In this document: positions 5,293 to 12,399 of the stretch, piece by piece | Position numbering within the stretch: the first letter of the stretch is position 1 | Layout: each line of letters begins with the position of its first letter | Assembly: GCA_002293625.1 (NCBI GenBank) | Contig: DBDP01000006.1 | Location: forward strand, 380 to 18,402 | Direction: 5' to 3' | DNA: 18,023 nt | Source: Clostridiales bacterium UBA929 | GTDB lineage: Bacteria; Bacillota; Clostridia; Oscillospirales; UBA929 | The notes under the pieces: generated by a model | Seen by the model: only the letters and a program-made list of their open reading frames with translations | Databases searched by the model: none | Told to the model about the DNA's origin: nothing | Translations under genes and position numbers: made by a program

Positions 5293-7915
5293 TGAAGCGG
5301 ACTTTGTAGCCCCACGGATCTGTGAATACTTCGAATGATTTGCAGTAGGCGCGCGCTGCTGTCAGCGTCATGTATTCCCCGGCGGAGGGAATAAAGACCT
5401 GCAATTCATCGGCAATACGCACCTTTGTACCGTTCAGCGTTACAAAGCGGTCTCCGTCAAAGTCAAAACGGGTGATGTTTTTATATTGCGTGCATATCAT
5501 CATATCCAGCAGCTTCGGCGTGCCGTTTGCCAAAAAGCCTTGCGCTACGCCGACGATGGTTCTGGTACCAATACGTTCTACTTTATTATCATCGGCATAG
5601 AGAGTCGGTGTAATTGCGCTTAACCCGTTGTCAACCGTGACGGTGGTATGAACAATCTCACCTCCTTCTCCCACGCTTTCTGTTACCGAACCGATCTTGG
5701 CATATCCGTATTTGTAAGCGTCTCCAGTCATATTGTTTAAAATAATGGTGGTGACATAACCGGAAGGACTATAACGGGCGTAAAGGATGTTTTCGGAATT
5801 CACGAGAGTAGCGGTGATATCGTCCACCGTAATAAACGCACCCTGCCCGTCAAGACCGACTTGATCGAAGAACGCGCACCACGGCGCAATGGGAGCGTTT
5901 CCAAGTTTCATTGCGGTGAGGTCCAATCTGCCTAATACTGTACTGCCAATATTGATCGGCGTGACCGATATGCCGTCTATTGAGCCGCTGAAGGAACACA
6001 GCTTCCCTTGATACAACGATTCAAAGCCGATAAGATCCCCGGTGAAACGCATGGTTTCATTGACTGTGACCGTATTTCCGTCGGCGAGCCCCAGTGTTAT
6101 ATCGGGAACATCGGCAAGCGGACGAACATCGGCGATCAACCCGTTGGCGGTAAGCAGAAAAGCGCAGCGCTGCCCGGCGGGATTGGCGGCCATTTTTTGG
6201 GTTGCCTCCGGTAACAGATCAAAGTCTTTGCCCATCAGTTTTATTTTTGTAGGGGTCGTCGGGTTGGGAGTTGGGTCAGTATACTGACCGGCGAGCCTGA
6301 CGCTGGAAGCCTCAATAATACCCGCGCTTTCATAGTATTGCAAAACGTCCCATTTATCGAGCATATCGGGATCGGCTCTGTACCCGTTTTTGTAAAGAAC
6401 CGCGTTTTCGGCGGCTGGTCCAAATAACTCCGTCAACGCTCTAACGCCGTTGCGGGGTTGACTGCTTAGTATCGCAAGCGCATAGGCGCCGGATCCCCGC
6501 GTCAGGGAGCGGTAGATGTACGCTATTCTTCCATAAGCGTCATAGGCGACAAGCAGTACATCTCCGGGGTTTATTGTCTCCCAAACATTGTCATACGTAT
6601 TTTTTACATCGCTCCATACGGTCATCGCTTCGGAAACAGAAATAAAGTTACCTTCAGCGCCGGAAAAGCCGTTGTTCTGCACTGAGCTTACGGTAATCGG
6701 CTGGTATGTATAATCCTCGGAAACGGTAAAACTGATAGCGTATCCTTCGCGGTCGATCATCAGATTGCCGGTTCGCCCGCTGAGCGCCGGATCTATCGTG
6801 CCGCTCACGGGATATTCTGCGCCGTCTTCAGCCAAAACGAAGGTCTGCCCGTTTGCCGTCGTGGCGATTCGCAAGAGTGTTTTTATAAACTGCGCGCCGA
6901 TTTGGTTTTCGCGGCTGTCGCGCAGGATATACAGCAAAATACCGTCTCGGTAGACCAGCGTGACAGGTTCGTTTTCCCAAAATGTTGCTTTGTCATAGGT
7001 CGTCAGCACACCGTCCCATTCGCATACGCCGAGAGTGGGAATCGGAAGGCTTGAACCGTCGGTCAGCGTAAGCCCGTTTACACGTTTTTCACGGATTCCG
7101 ACTGTTTTATAGGTCGCTGTTTCGTCAGGGGCAATGGTGAGGACGTTCCCCTCGCCGTCAACAAGCAGCGACGCGAGCCTCCCCTTCAGCGAGGCATCCA
7201 GCGCCCCGCGGTAGGTGTAGCTCTTCTGCTCGTGTGTTATGACGCTTTCTCCGTTTATGATTTCAAACGAGAGGATGATGTCGGTAACTGACGACGTTTG
7301 AAAATGTTCTTCGATGTACACTTTCCCTTCTTTGGATGACATGTAGAGGAAGTTGTAAACCAAGCGGGCGACTTGACCGCGCGTCAGCACATCGTTCTGC
7401 GAGAACTTCATGCCCTTGGACAGCCCCAGCGCCTCCGCTTTGGAGATATAGCTCTGCGGCCAGTTGAGACCGACGTCTTCGTCTTTGTATCCCAACAGAC
7501 GCATCAAAACCGTCGTGAGGTAGCTGTAACGCATCGGGGCGGCGGGTTCGTAATTACCGCTTGAGCCTCCGGTGACGATACCCAACTGCACGGCAGCCAT
7601 AATCCACGGATGCGCCCAGTAGCCCGCGCGTACATCAGGGAAGCGCACGGTTCCGGCATACGACGACACATCGTCGATACCGCTGAGCTTCACGGCTAAC
7701 ACCGCGAGCATCGCGCGGGTGAACGTCCCGTTGGGGTTATATTTGTTCGCGCCGTCGCCCTCGATGATACCGAGATTGTTCAGAAGCTCGGCGGCGCGCT
7801 GCGTCTCGGGGTCGGTGATGTCGGAAAAACGACCCGGCACAGCGGCTGTAACAACCGATGCCATGCCGCCTGATAAAAGGCAGACGGATAACAATACGCT
7901 GAGAAAACGTTTCAT
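5276..7915 (-). CDS. large S-layer-homology (SLH) domain wall protein
   Basis: This 879-residue exported protein has a signal peptide (1 to about 25, ending VTAA) and three SLH domains at the N-terminus. They lie near 29-79 (RFSDITD...LGIIEGDG), 91-143 (RFPDVRAGYWAHPWI...LGIVTGG) and 148-193 (ISKAEALGLSKG...LTRGQVARLVY). SLH triplets bind pyruvylated secondary wall polymers in Firmicutes. The remaining 680 residues are unrecognised and beta-rich. Strands of the type D-x-x-G followed by hydrophobics recur near 252, 321, 386 and 457, roughly every 68 residues, with weaker ones near 588, 717 and 866. The ATG at 7915 has AAGGAGG 7-8 nt upstream, so a frame-open extension to 7945 is rejected. It lies 47 nt behind the permease gene with no visible terminator, so it is probably the last gene of the exporter operon and may anchor or extend that complex in the wall. 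Confidence 0.88.
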   Translation of the reverse strand: MKRFLSVLLSVCLLSGGMASVVTAAVPGRFSDITDPETQRAAELLNNLGIIEGDGANKYNPNGTFTRAMLAVLAVKLSGIDDVSSYAGTVRFPDVRAGYWAHPWIMAAVQLGIVTGGSSGNYEPAAPMRYSYLTTVLMRLLGYKDEDVGLNWPQSYISKAEALGLSKGMKFSQNDVLTRGQVARLVYNFLYMSSKEGKVYIEEHFQTSSVTDIILSFEIINGESVITHEQKSYTYRGALDASLKGRLASLLVDGEGNVLTIAPDETATYKTVGIREKRVNGLTLTDGSSLPIPTLGVCEWDGVLTTYDKATFWENEPVTLVYRDGILLYILRDSRENQIGAQFIKTLLRIATTANGQTFVLAEDGAEYPVSGTIDPALSGRTGNLMIDREGYAISFTVSEDYTYQPITVSSVQNNGFSGAEGNFISVSEAMTVWSDVKNTYDNVWETINPGDVLLVAYDAYGRIAYIYRSLTRGSGAYALAILSSQPRNGVRALTELFGPAAENAVLYKNGYRADPDMLDKWDVLQYYESAGIIEASSVRLAGQYTDPTPNPTTPTKIKLMGKDFDLLPEATQKMAANPAGQRCAFLLTANGLIADVRPLADVPDITLGLADGNTVTVNETMRFTGDLIGFESLYQGKLCSFSGSIDGISVTPINIGSTVLGRLDLTAMKLGNAPIAPWCAFFDQVGLDGQGAFITVDDITATLVNSENILYARYSPSGYVTTIILNNMTGDAYKYGYAKIGSVTESVGEGGEIVHTTVTVDNGLSAITPTLYADDNKVERIGTRTIVGVAQGFLANGTPKLLDMMICTQYKNITRFDFDGDRFVTLNGTKVRIADELQVFIPSAGEYMTLTAARAYCKSFEVFTDPWGYKVRFITGQV

Positions 7916-7962
7916 AGGGGAGACCTCCTTATGTGTAAATCCCATAACTTATTACGACCCTC

Positions 7963-9252
7963 TTATTCTGTACGGAGCGCGTCGACGGGTTGCAAAGACG
8001 CTGCTTTGAACGCCGGATAGATGCCGAACAGGATGCCCATCAGCAGCGAACCGCCGAACGCGATCGCCGTGATCGGTAAGTCGGGCGCGGCGATGATGCC
8101 GTATTGAATCTTGCCCCAGTAGAGCGTCACGACAAACCCCACCAGCACCCCCAAAATCCCGCCGGAGCCGGACAAGACCGTAGCCTCAATTAAAAACTGC
8201 GTGACGATGGTGCGGCGCGGCGCGCCGATCGCTTTTCGGACGCCGATCTCGCGGGTACGTTCGGTAACGGTAACCAGCATGATATTCATGATGCCGATGC
8301 CGCCGACGACCAGCGATATGGCGGCAATCAGCGATAGGGTGCGCGTCTGCGCATTCTCGGCTTCCGTCATGTCCTCAAGGTACTGGAACTGCGCGTAGAC
8401 GTCGTACCAGCCGGTTTGCTGGTTGTTTCGGTAAAAATCGTCGATCTCCGCCTGCGTCATGGTGTTGTAGTCGACAGCGGTAATCATGGTGGAAAGAAAA
8501 TCTTTGACCAAGTCCACAAGCTCGAAGGCGGTATCGGGGTCGGTCACCTTGATGATGTATTGGTTGATCACCAAAGAGGGGTTGATGTAGCGCGAGGTGG
8601 TATGCGGTATTAAGATCATGTTGTCTTCGGAATAGGTATAGTAGTCCTGCTCGTTTCCCCAAGACGAGGGTGTCTCCCGCTGGCGGAAGACGCCGACGAC
8701 GGTGAAGGGAAGACCTTGTATGTAGATTTCCTCCCCGATGGGTTCCTGATACGAAAAGAGCTGCTGCGCGACCAAGTGCCCGATAACAACCACGGGGTTC
8801 GCGCGTTCCACGTCCATATAGCTGATGTCGCGCCCGCGGTCGATCTCAAACCCTTGGCTTGCCGCAAACTGCTCGTTGCCGTAATAGAGGGGGCGGATCG
8901 TTATCTGCCGTTCGCCCCACTTGATCTGTTTCTCATAGTCGCTGTAGTAGGGGGAGACGCCCTGCGTCATATGCGAGAGATCCAGGTTTAGGTAGTTTGA
9001 GAGTTCCCTCGCGATCACGGCGTCGGGCGTGGAGCCGCCCATCCATTCGTAGCTGTCAAAATACACCGTAACCACGTTTTCGCTTAGTCTGCGCCACAGG
9101 TCAACGTTCGCGGCGTTCTGCGCCTTTGTAACGCTGACCAGCGCGATAACGGCGGTCACGCCGATAACGGTGCCGAGCATGGTGAGGAAGCTGCGCCCCT
9201 TTTTCGCGAGCAGGGTCTGAAACGCCATTCGCACCGACTGCCATAACTTCAT
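7963..9252 (-). CDS. MacB-type ABC transporter permease
   Basis: This 429-residue permease follows the MacB/FtsX plan. One N-terminal membrane helix (about 18-41, SFLTMLGTVIGVTAVIAL) is followed by a large extracellular domain (about 45-300, MacB periplasmic-core type). Three C-terminal helices follow near 305-328, 352-378 and 390-415. The conserved loop TERTREIGVRKAIGAPRR sits after the second helix and should contact the ATPase. Such permeases do not move solute through the membrane core; they work as mechanotransmission machines on extracytoplasmic cargo or partners. The ATG overlaps the ATPase stop as ATGA (4 nt), and GGGGGAG lies 6 nt upstream, so the two are translationally coupled. In MacB the ATPase is fused to the permease; here it is a separate gene, as is usual in Firmicutes. 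Confidence 0.9.
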   Translation of the reverse strand: MKLWQSVRMAFQTLLAKKGRSFLTMLGTVIGVTAVIALVSVTKAQNAANVDLWRRLSENVVTVYFDSYEWMGGSTPDAVIARELSNYLNLDLSHMTQGVSPYYSDYEKQIKWGERQITIRPLYYGNEQFAASQGFEIDRGRDISYMDVERANPVVVIGHLVAQQLFSYQEPIGEEIYIQGLPFTVVGVFRQRETPSSWGNEQDYYTYSEDNMILIPHTTSRYINPSLVINQYIIKVTDPDTAFELVDLVKDFLSTMITAVDYNTMTQAEIDDFYRNNQQTGWYDVYAQFQYLEDMTEAENAQTRTLSLIAAISLVVGGIGIMNIMLVTVTERTREIGVRKAIGAPRRTIVTQFLIEATVLSGSGGILGVLVGFVVTLYWGKIQYGIIAAPDLPITAIAFGGSLLMGILFGIYPAFKAASLQPVDALRTE

Positions 9253-9956
9253 GAGGCGCTCCCCCTTTTCACGGCGCTGTCCTCAACGATTCTGCCGTCT
9301 TTGATGCGCACCGTGCGCTTGGAAACCTCGGCGATCGAGTTGTCGTGCGTGATTAACACAATGGTGGTTCCGGCGGCGTTCAGCCCCGCCAAAATATCAA
9401 TGACATGTTCGCCGGTGCGGGAATCGAGGTTACCCGTCGGCTCGTCGGCCAAGATGATGCTGGGATTGGTGGCGAGGGCGCGGGCAATCGCGACGCGCTG
9501 CTGCTGACCGCCCGACATTTGCCCCGGTCTGTGATCCATTCGTTCGTACAGGCCCACGCGGTCGAGCGCTTCCATCGCCATCTCGTGGCGCTTCGCGCCG
9601 TGTATACCCTGATAAATCAGCGGCAACTCGACATTCTCAATCGCCGTCAGTCCGTTCAGCAAGTTAAACCCCTGAAAGATAAAGCCGATCAGCTTGTTGC
9701 GGATACGCGCCAGTTCTTCGTCGTACATATCGCATACCGGCTCGCCGTTTAGTTGGTATTCGCCGTAGGTGGGAATATCAAGGCATCCGAGGATGTTCAT
9801 AAGGGTGGATTTACCGGAGCCGGACGCGCCGACGATCGCGATATACTCACCCCGCGCCACCGACAGCGTCACGCCGTCCAGCGCGCGCACCTCATTCTCG
9901 TAGCCCTCGTTGTAGATTTTATAGATATTCCGGATATCGATCAGCGCGTTATCCAT
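9249..9956 (-). CDS. LolD/MacB-type ABC transporter ATPase
   Basis: This 235-residue ATPase powers the adjacent permease. All motifs are intact: Walker A GASGSGKST (43-51), Q-loop FIFQGFN (Gln95), signature MSGGQQQR (147-154), Walker B IILADEPTGNLD (167-178) and H-loop ITHD (His204). The TGNLDS sequence is typical of the LolD/MacB/FtsE branch. The ATG at 9956 is preferred because GGGGA lies 8 nt upstream and the product then starts just before the first beta strand. In-frame starts at 9971 and 9995 have poor ribosome sites. The start lies inside the 3' end of the adaptor gene (8-nt overlap) and the end overlaps the permease start. Confidence 0.92.
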   Translation of the reverse strand: MDNALIDIRNIYKIYNEGYENEVRALDGVTLSVARGEYIAIVGASGSGKSTLMNILGCLDIPTYGEYQLNGEPVCDMYDEELARIRNKLIGFIFQGFNLLNGLTAIENVELPLIYQGIHGAKRHEMAMEALDRVGLYERMDHRPGQMSGGQQQRVAIARALATNPSIILADEPTGNLDSRTGEHVIDILAGLNAAGTTIVLITHDNSIAEVSKRTVRIKDGRIVEDSAVKRGSAS

Positions 9957-12042
9957 AAGCAGGTTCCCCATCTTCGGGAAGAACCACACCGTCATTGGGC
10001 ATGGGTTTAACTATACCGGGATCGATCGGCATAGGGTCAACGAATCCGGGATCGCTACCGTCACCGGGTATCCAGTTTCCGAAATCGTCATAGTAGCCGT
10101 CGCCTTCACCGGGAGACGGGGAGGCGTTCAAGGCGTCTTCATACCCTTTTTCATATCCTTCGTCGAAATATCCGCGCATTTCGGGGTCGGAGATTTCCAC
10201 CTCGAAATCGTAACTCGGCAGCGGCGAGGGCAGATTATCCGTCTTTTGGGTAAAGACCTCCCAGCCTTCCCATTCGGCAGGAATCCCTTCGGTGACTTCT
10301 ATGTATCGGCTGTCTTGAATGCCGCACTCCACCGGGACGGCGTAAAAGCCCGGCGGTACGACTCCCTCCGGCAGGTCAACGGCGGTCTCCGGGCGTACGC
10401 CGTCATGCGGCAGCAGGAAGATATACTCATCTTGCCCGATGGCCTTTATCGCTTGGATAGGGACAATAATCGGTGTGTCGATTGAGGTTTCCAGCACGAT
10501 TTCGAAGTCGGCATATGAACCCACCATCAGAGAGCCTTCCGAGTTGTCCAGCGATATGGTGACGGGGTAATACGCGCCCATCCCCGGATTCTGCTGCTGG
10601 TCGGGGTTAAGGTCGATTTTGGTGAGGGTTCCCGACACCGGCACGCTGTTATAGAGAATATCGACCGGCATCCCGACGGTGACGCGCTGCACGTCGGATT
10701 GGTAAAGCGTCCCTTCGAGGATCAGCGTTTCTGTCTGCGATACCGTGATTGTGACGGGCGTTGATCCCGAACCTCCCACGGTCATACCCGGATATATGTC
10801 GAAGTAGCTGCTGACCTGACCGTCGATCGGGGAACGAATCACAAGATCGTCGATACGTTCATATTCCAGCGCAATCTGGTCGTTAACGGCCGCTATCTGC
10901 TCACCTAAACCGGTAATACTTTCTTGGTAGCCCTCAATCAGCGCTTCCTGATCGTTAACACGACCCATGAAGGCTTCCTCAATGGTGGTATCCGGCTGGA
11001 AGTCCAGCTCTACGAGAAGGTCACCTTCGCGGACATCATAATAGTTGCGCAGATTGTTTGTTTTTAGCGGTCCTTCCGATTCCGTGACGAGAAGTTCTTC
11101 GCGGATACACTCCAGCATTCCGGAACCGGAGGGCAGGATGGTTTCGCCGTTCGCCGTCTTCATAGAAGCGGTCGCCGCCGCCTGCGTAATCAGCGCGCCG
11201 GGGTTATCCATCGTGATCGTAACCTCAAATGTCACCGAACCGTCGGCTCCGATACGGCGCACCTTCTCAATACCCGAAACCGTTCCGGCAACCGTGGACA
11301 TAACGCTCGGAACCGAAACTTCGCAGGGCTGCCCCAGATAAATATCATTTTCGTAACCGTAGGAGAAGTAGAGCGTAAGCGTCATTTTTGAGTCGTCAAT
11401 CAAACGTGCCAATTTCGTTCCGACTGGTATATTCTGCCCGATAATCATGCGCTCGGCTTCCACAATCTGCCCGTCAAACGGTGCGTACAAACGCGCGGCG
11501 TTCGCGAGGGCAATCTGCTCGGCGTTGGCTTTGGCAAGCTCGGTGTATATCTCCCCGATTTTTGTCTCCGCCGCGGCAATCTGGGCATTTAAATTTTCAA
11601 TGGACTTCTCGTGCCCGGCAATGGTTTTCTCATGAGCCTCCACCGCTTTGTCGATCGAGGAGGTGTCGAGCGCGACAAGAACATCGCCCTCCCGAACGGT
11701 CGCGCCATAGAACGCGTTGGCCTCCAGAACCGTTCCCGATTCGGTGAGCGTCACCGTCTCGCTCAAAACCGGTGCCATCGGTCCCCAACCGTTTAGGGTG
11801 CGCTTGATCGGAACGTCCCAAATCTCAATCCGCTGGGTGAGGTAGAATTCCGGCGCGGGTTGATAGAAGGCGATGTATGTAAGCCATACCAACGCACCCA
11901 CAACGCTCAGCGATATGATAATGGCTAAGATGTTTTTAAGTACCTTCTTGCGCCGTCCCGGACGGCGGCGCTTCGGGGGGGATTCGGGCTTCTGCGGCGC
12001 TTCGGAAATGGTTTCGGGCTGTATGGCGGTGTTTGTGTCCAT
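9949..12042 (-). CDS. MacA/HlyD-like adaptor with two adaptor modules in tandem
   Basis: This 697-residue membrane-anchored adaptor has a basic Pro-rich cytoplasmic N-terminus (16-35) and one membrane helix (about 36-58), followed by two consecutive adaptor modules. Module 1 has a lipoyl half (98-126), a coiled coil (127-184), the lipoyl return strand APFDGQIVEA (187-196) and a beta-barrel (218-295). Module 2 repeats this: VREGDLLVELD (337-347), a coiled coil (352-397), RSPIDGQVSS (403-412) and a barrel (437-518), then a membrane-proximal-type domain (520-600). A final tail (about 605-697) is acidic and rich in Gly, Pro and Asp. Ordinary MacA proteins have one module and about 370-400 residues. 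The ATG at 12042 has AAGGAG 7 nt upstream; upstream in-frame extension lies in the structured leader. It is the first gene of the exporter operon and should link permease to wall partners. Confidence 0.85.
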   Translation of the reverse strand: MDTNTAIQPETISEAPQKPESPPKRRRPGRRKKVLKNILAIIISLSVVGALVWLTYIAFYQPAPEFYLTQRIEIWDVPIKRTLNGWGPMAPVLSETVTLTESGTVLEANAFYGATVREGDVLVALDTSSIDKAVEAHEKTIAGHEKSIENLNAQIAAAETKIGEIYTELAKANAEQIALANAARLYAPFDGQIVEAERMIIGQNIPVGTKLARLIDDSKMTLTLYFSYGYENDIYLGQPCEVSVPSVMSTVAGTVSGIEKVRRIGADGSVTFEVTITMDNPGALITQAAATASMKTANGETILPSGSGMLECIREELLVTESEGPLKTNNLRNYYDVREGDLLVELDFQPDTTIEEAFMGRVNDQEALIEGYQESITGLGEQIAAVNDQIALEYERIDDLVIRSPIDGQVSSYFDIYPGMTVGGSGSTPVTITVSQTETLILEGTLYQSDVQRVTVGMPVDILYNSVPVSGTLTKIDLNPDQQQNPGMGAYYPVTISLDNSEGSLMVGSYADFEIVLETSIDTPIIVPIQAIKAIGQDEYIFLLPHDGVRPETAVDLPEGVVPPGFYAVPVECGIQDSRYIEVTEGIPAEWEGWEVFTQKTDNLPSPLPSYDFEVEISDPEMRGYFDEGYEKGYEDALNASPSPGEGDGYYDDFGNWIPGDGSDPGFVDPMPIDPGIVKPMPNDGVVLPEDGEPAYG

Positions 12043-12129
12043 ACCCACACTCCTTTCTGTTTCGCGGGGGTGAATTACCCGCTCTCGCCCTGAAAACTCC
12101 CCTGCTCCTATTCGCGACACCGCGCCAAA

Positions 12130-12172
12130 GGCACCCGCTCGCGAACGCTGCGCTCGTTTGCCTGCGGCAAAC
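12130..12172. repeat. small palindromic GC-rich element in the adaptor leader
   Basis: A perfect 7-bp inverted repeat, GTTTGCC-TGC-GGCAAAC (12156-12172), lies beside two copies of CGCTCG (12136-12141 and 12151-12156). It falls inside the predicted 156-nt untranslated leader of the exporter operon, so it would form hairpins in the RNA. No U-tract follows, so it is not a normal terminator. It resembles intergenic REP-like palindromes, but only one copy is in the window, so that reading cannot be tested here. Confidence 0.4.
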
Positions 12173-12204
12173 ACGGAATTTTACAGAGCTTCTTTAATGG
12201 AAAT

Positions 12205-12233
12205 AGTATAATCCGTTTACATAAAAAGGGCAA
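12205..12233 (-). promoter_or_regulatory. sigma-A promoter of the exporter/SLH operon
   Basis: On the minus strand, -35 TTGCCC (12233-12228) and -10 TATACT (12210-12205) are separated by exactly 17 nt. Transcription would begin near 12198, giving a leader of about 156 nt before the adaptor ATG at 12042. No other gene lies between, so this promoter should drive adaptor, ATPase, permease and SLH genes together. Confidence 0.6.
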
Positions 12234-12245
12234 GAACAATTCGGC

Positions 12246-12267
12246 AACAAATTTCTTAAGATTTGTT
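12246..12267. promoter_or_regulatory. 22-bp palindrome upstream of the exporter promoter
   Basis: AACAAAT, 8 nt (TTCTTAAG), then ATTTGTT forms a perfect 7-bp inverted repeat whose near edge is 12 nt from the -35 element. Position and symmetry suit a dimeric regulator site, probably an activator or upstream-bound repressor. A weak AT-rich terminator hairpin for polC readthrough is the alternative; the nearest T-run on the minus strand lies about 17 nt further on. Confidence 0.4.
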
Positions 12268-12337
12268 AAAGAACTGTATCTTTTCCTTAGACGCCAAAAA
12301 GTCACATTTGTTCCAAGATTTTTTTGCGCGCCTTCAG

Positions 12338-12358
12338 GGACGATCTTCCCAATCGTCC
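12338..12358. repeat. 7-bp inverted repeat downstream of polC
   Basis: GGACGAT, a 7-nt loop and ATCGTCC form a perfect stem about 42 nt beyond the polC stop codon. On the minus strand it is followed by a GC-rich stretch and A residues, not by a U-tract. It may protect the 3' end of the polC message or pause transcription, but it is not a standard intrinsic terminator. The gene-free stretch 12043-12399 otherwise holds only the leader, promoter and palindromes listed separately. Confidence 0.35.
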
Positions 12359-12399
12359 GCAATGCTTGTGAGTGCAAGGGAATCGGCGACGCGCCTTAC

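Noticed and set aside
12338..12358. Intrinsic terminator for polC
   Set aside because: The stem is only 7 bp and no U-tract follows on the minus strand, so it is listed as a repeat only.
12108..12377. 89-codon minus-strand frame between polC and the adaptor gene
   Set aside because: It spans the operon promoter, the AT palindrome and the hairpin element, has no good ribosome site and no family resemblance.
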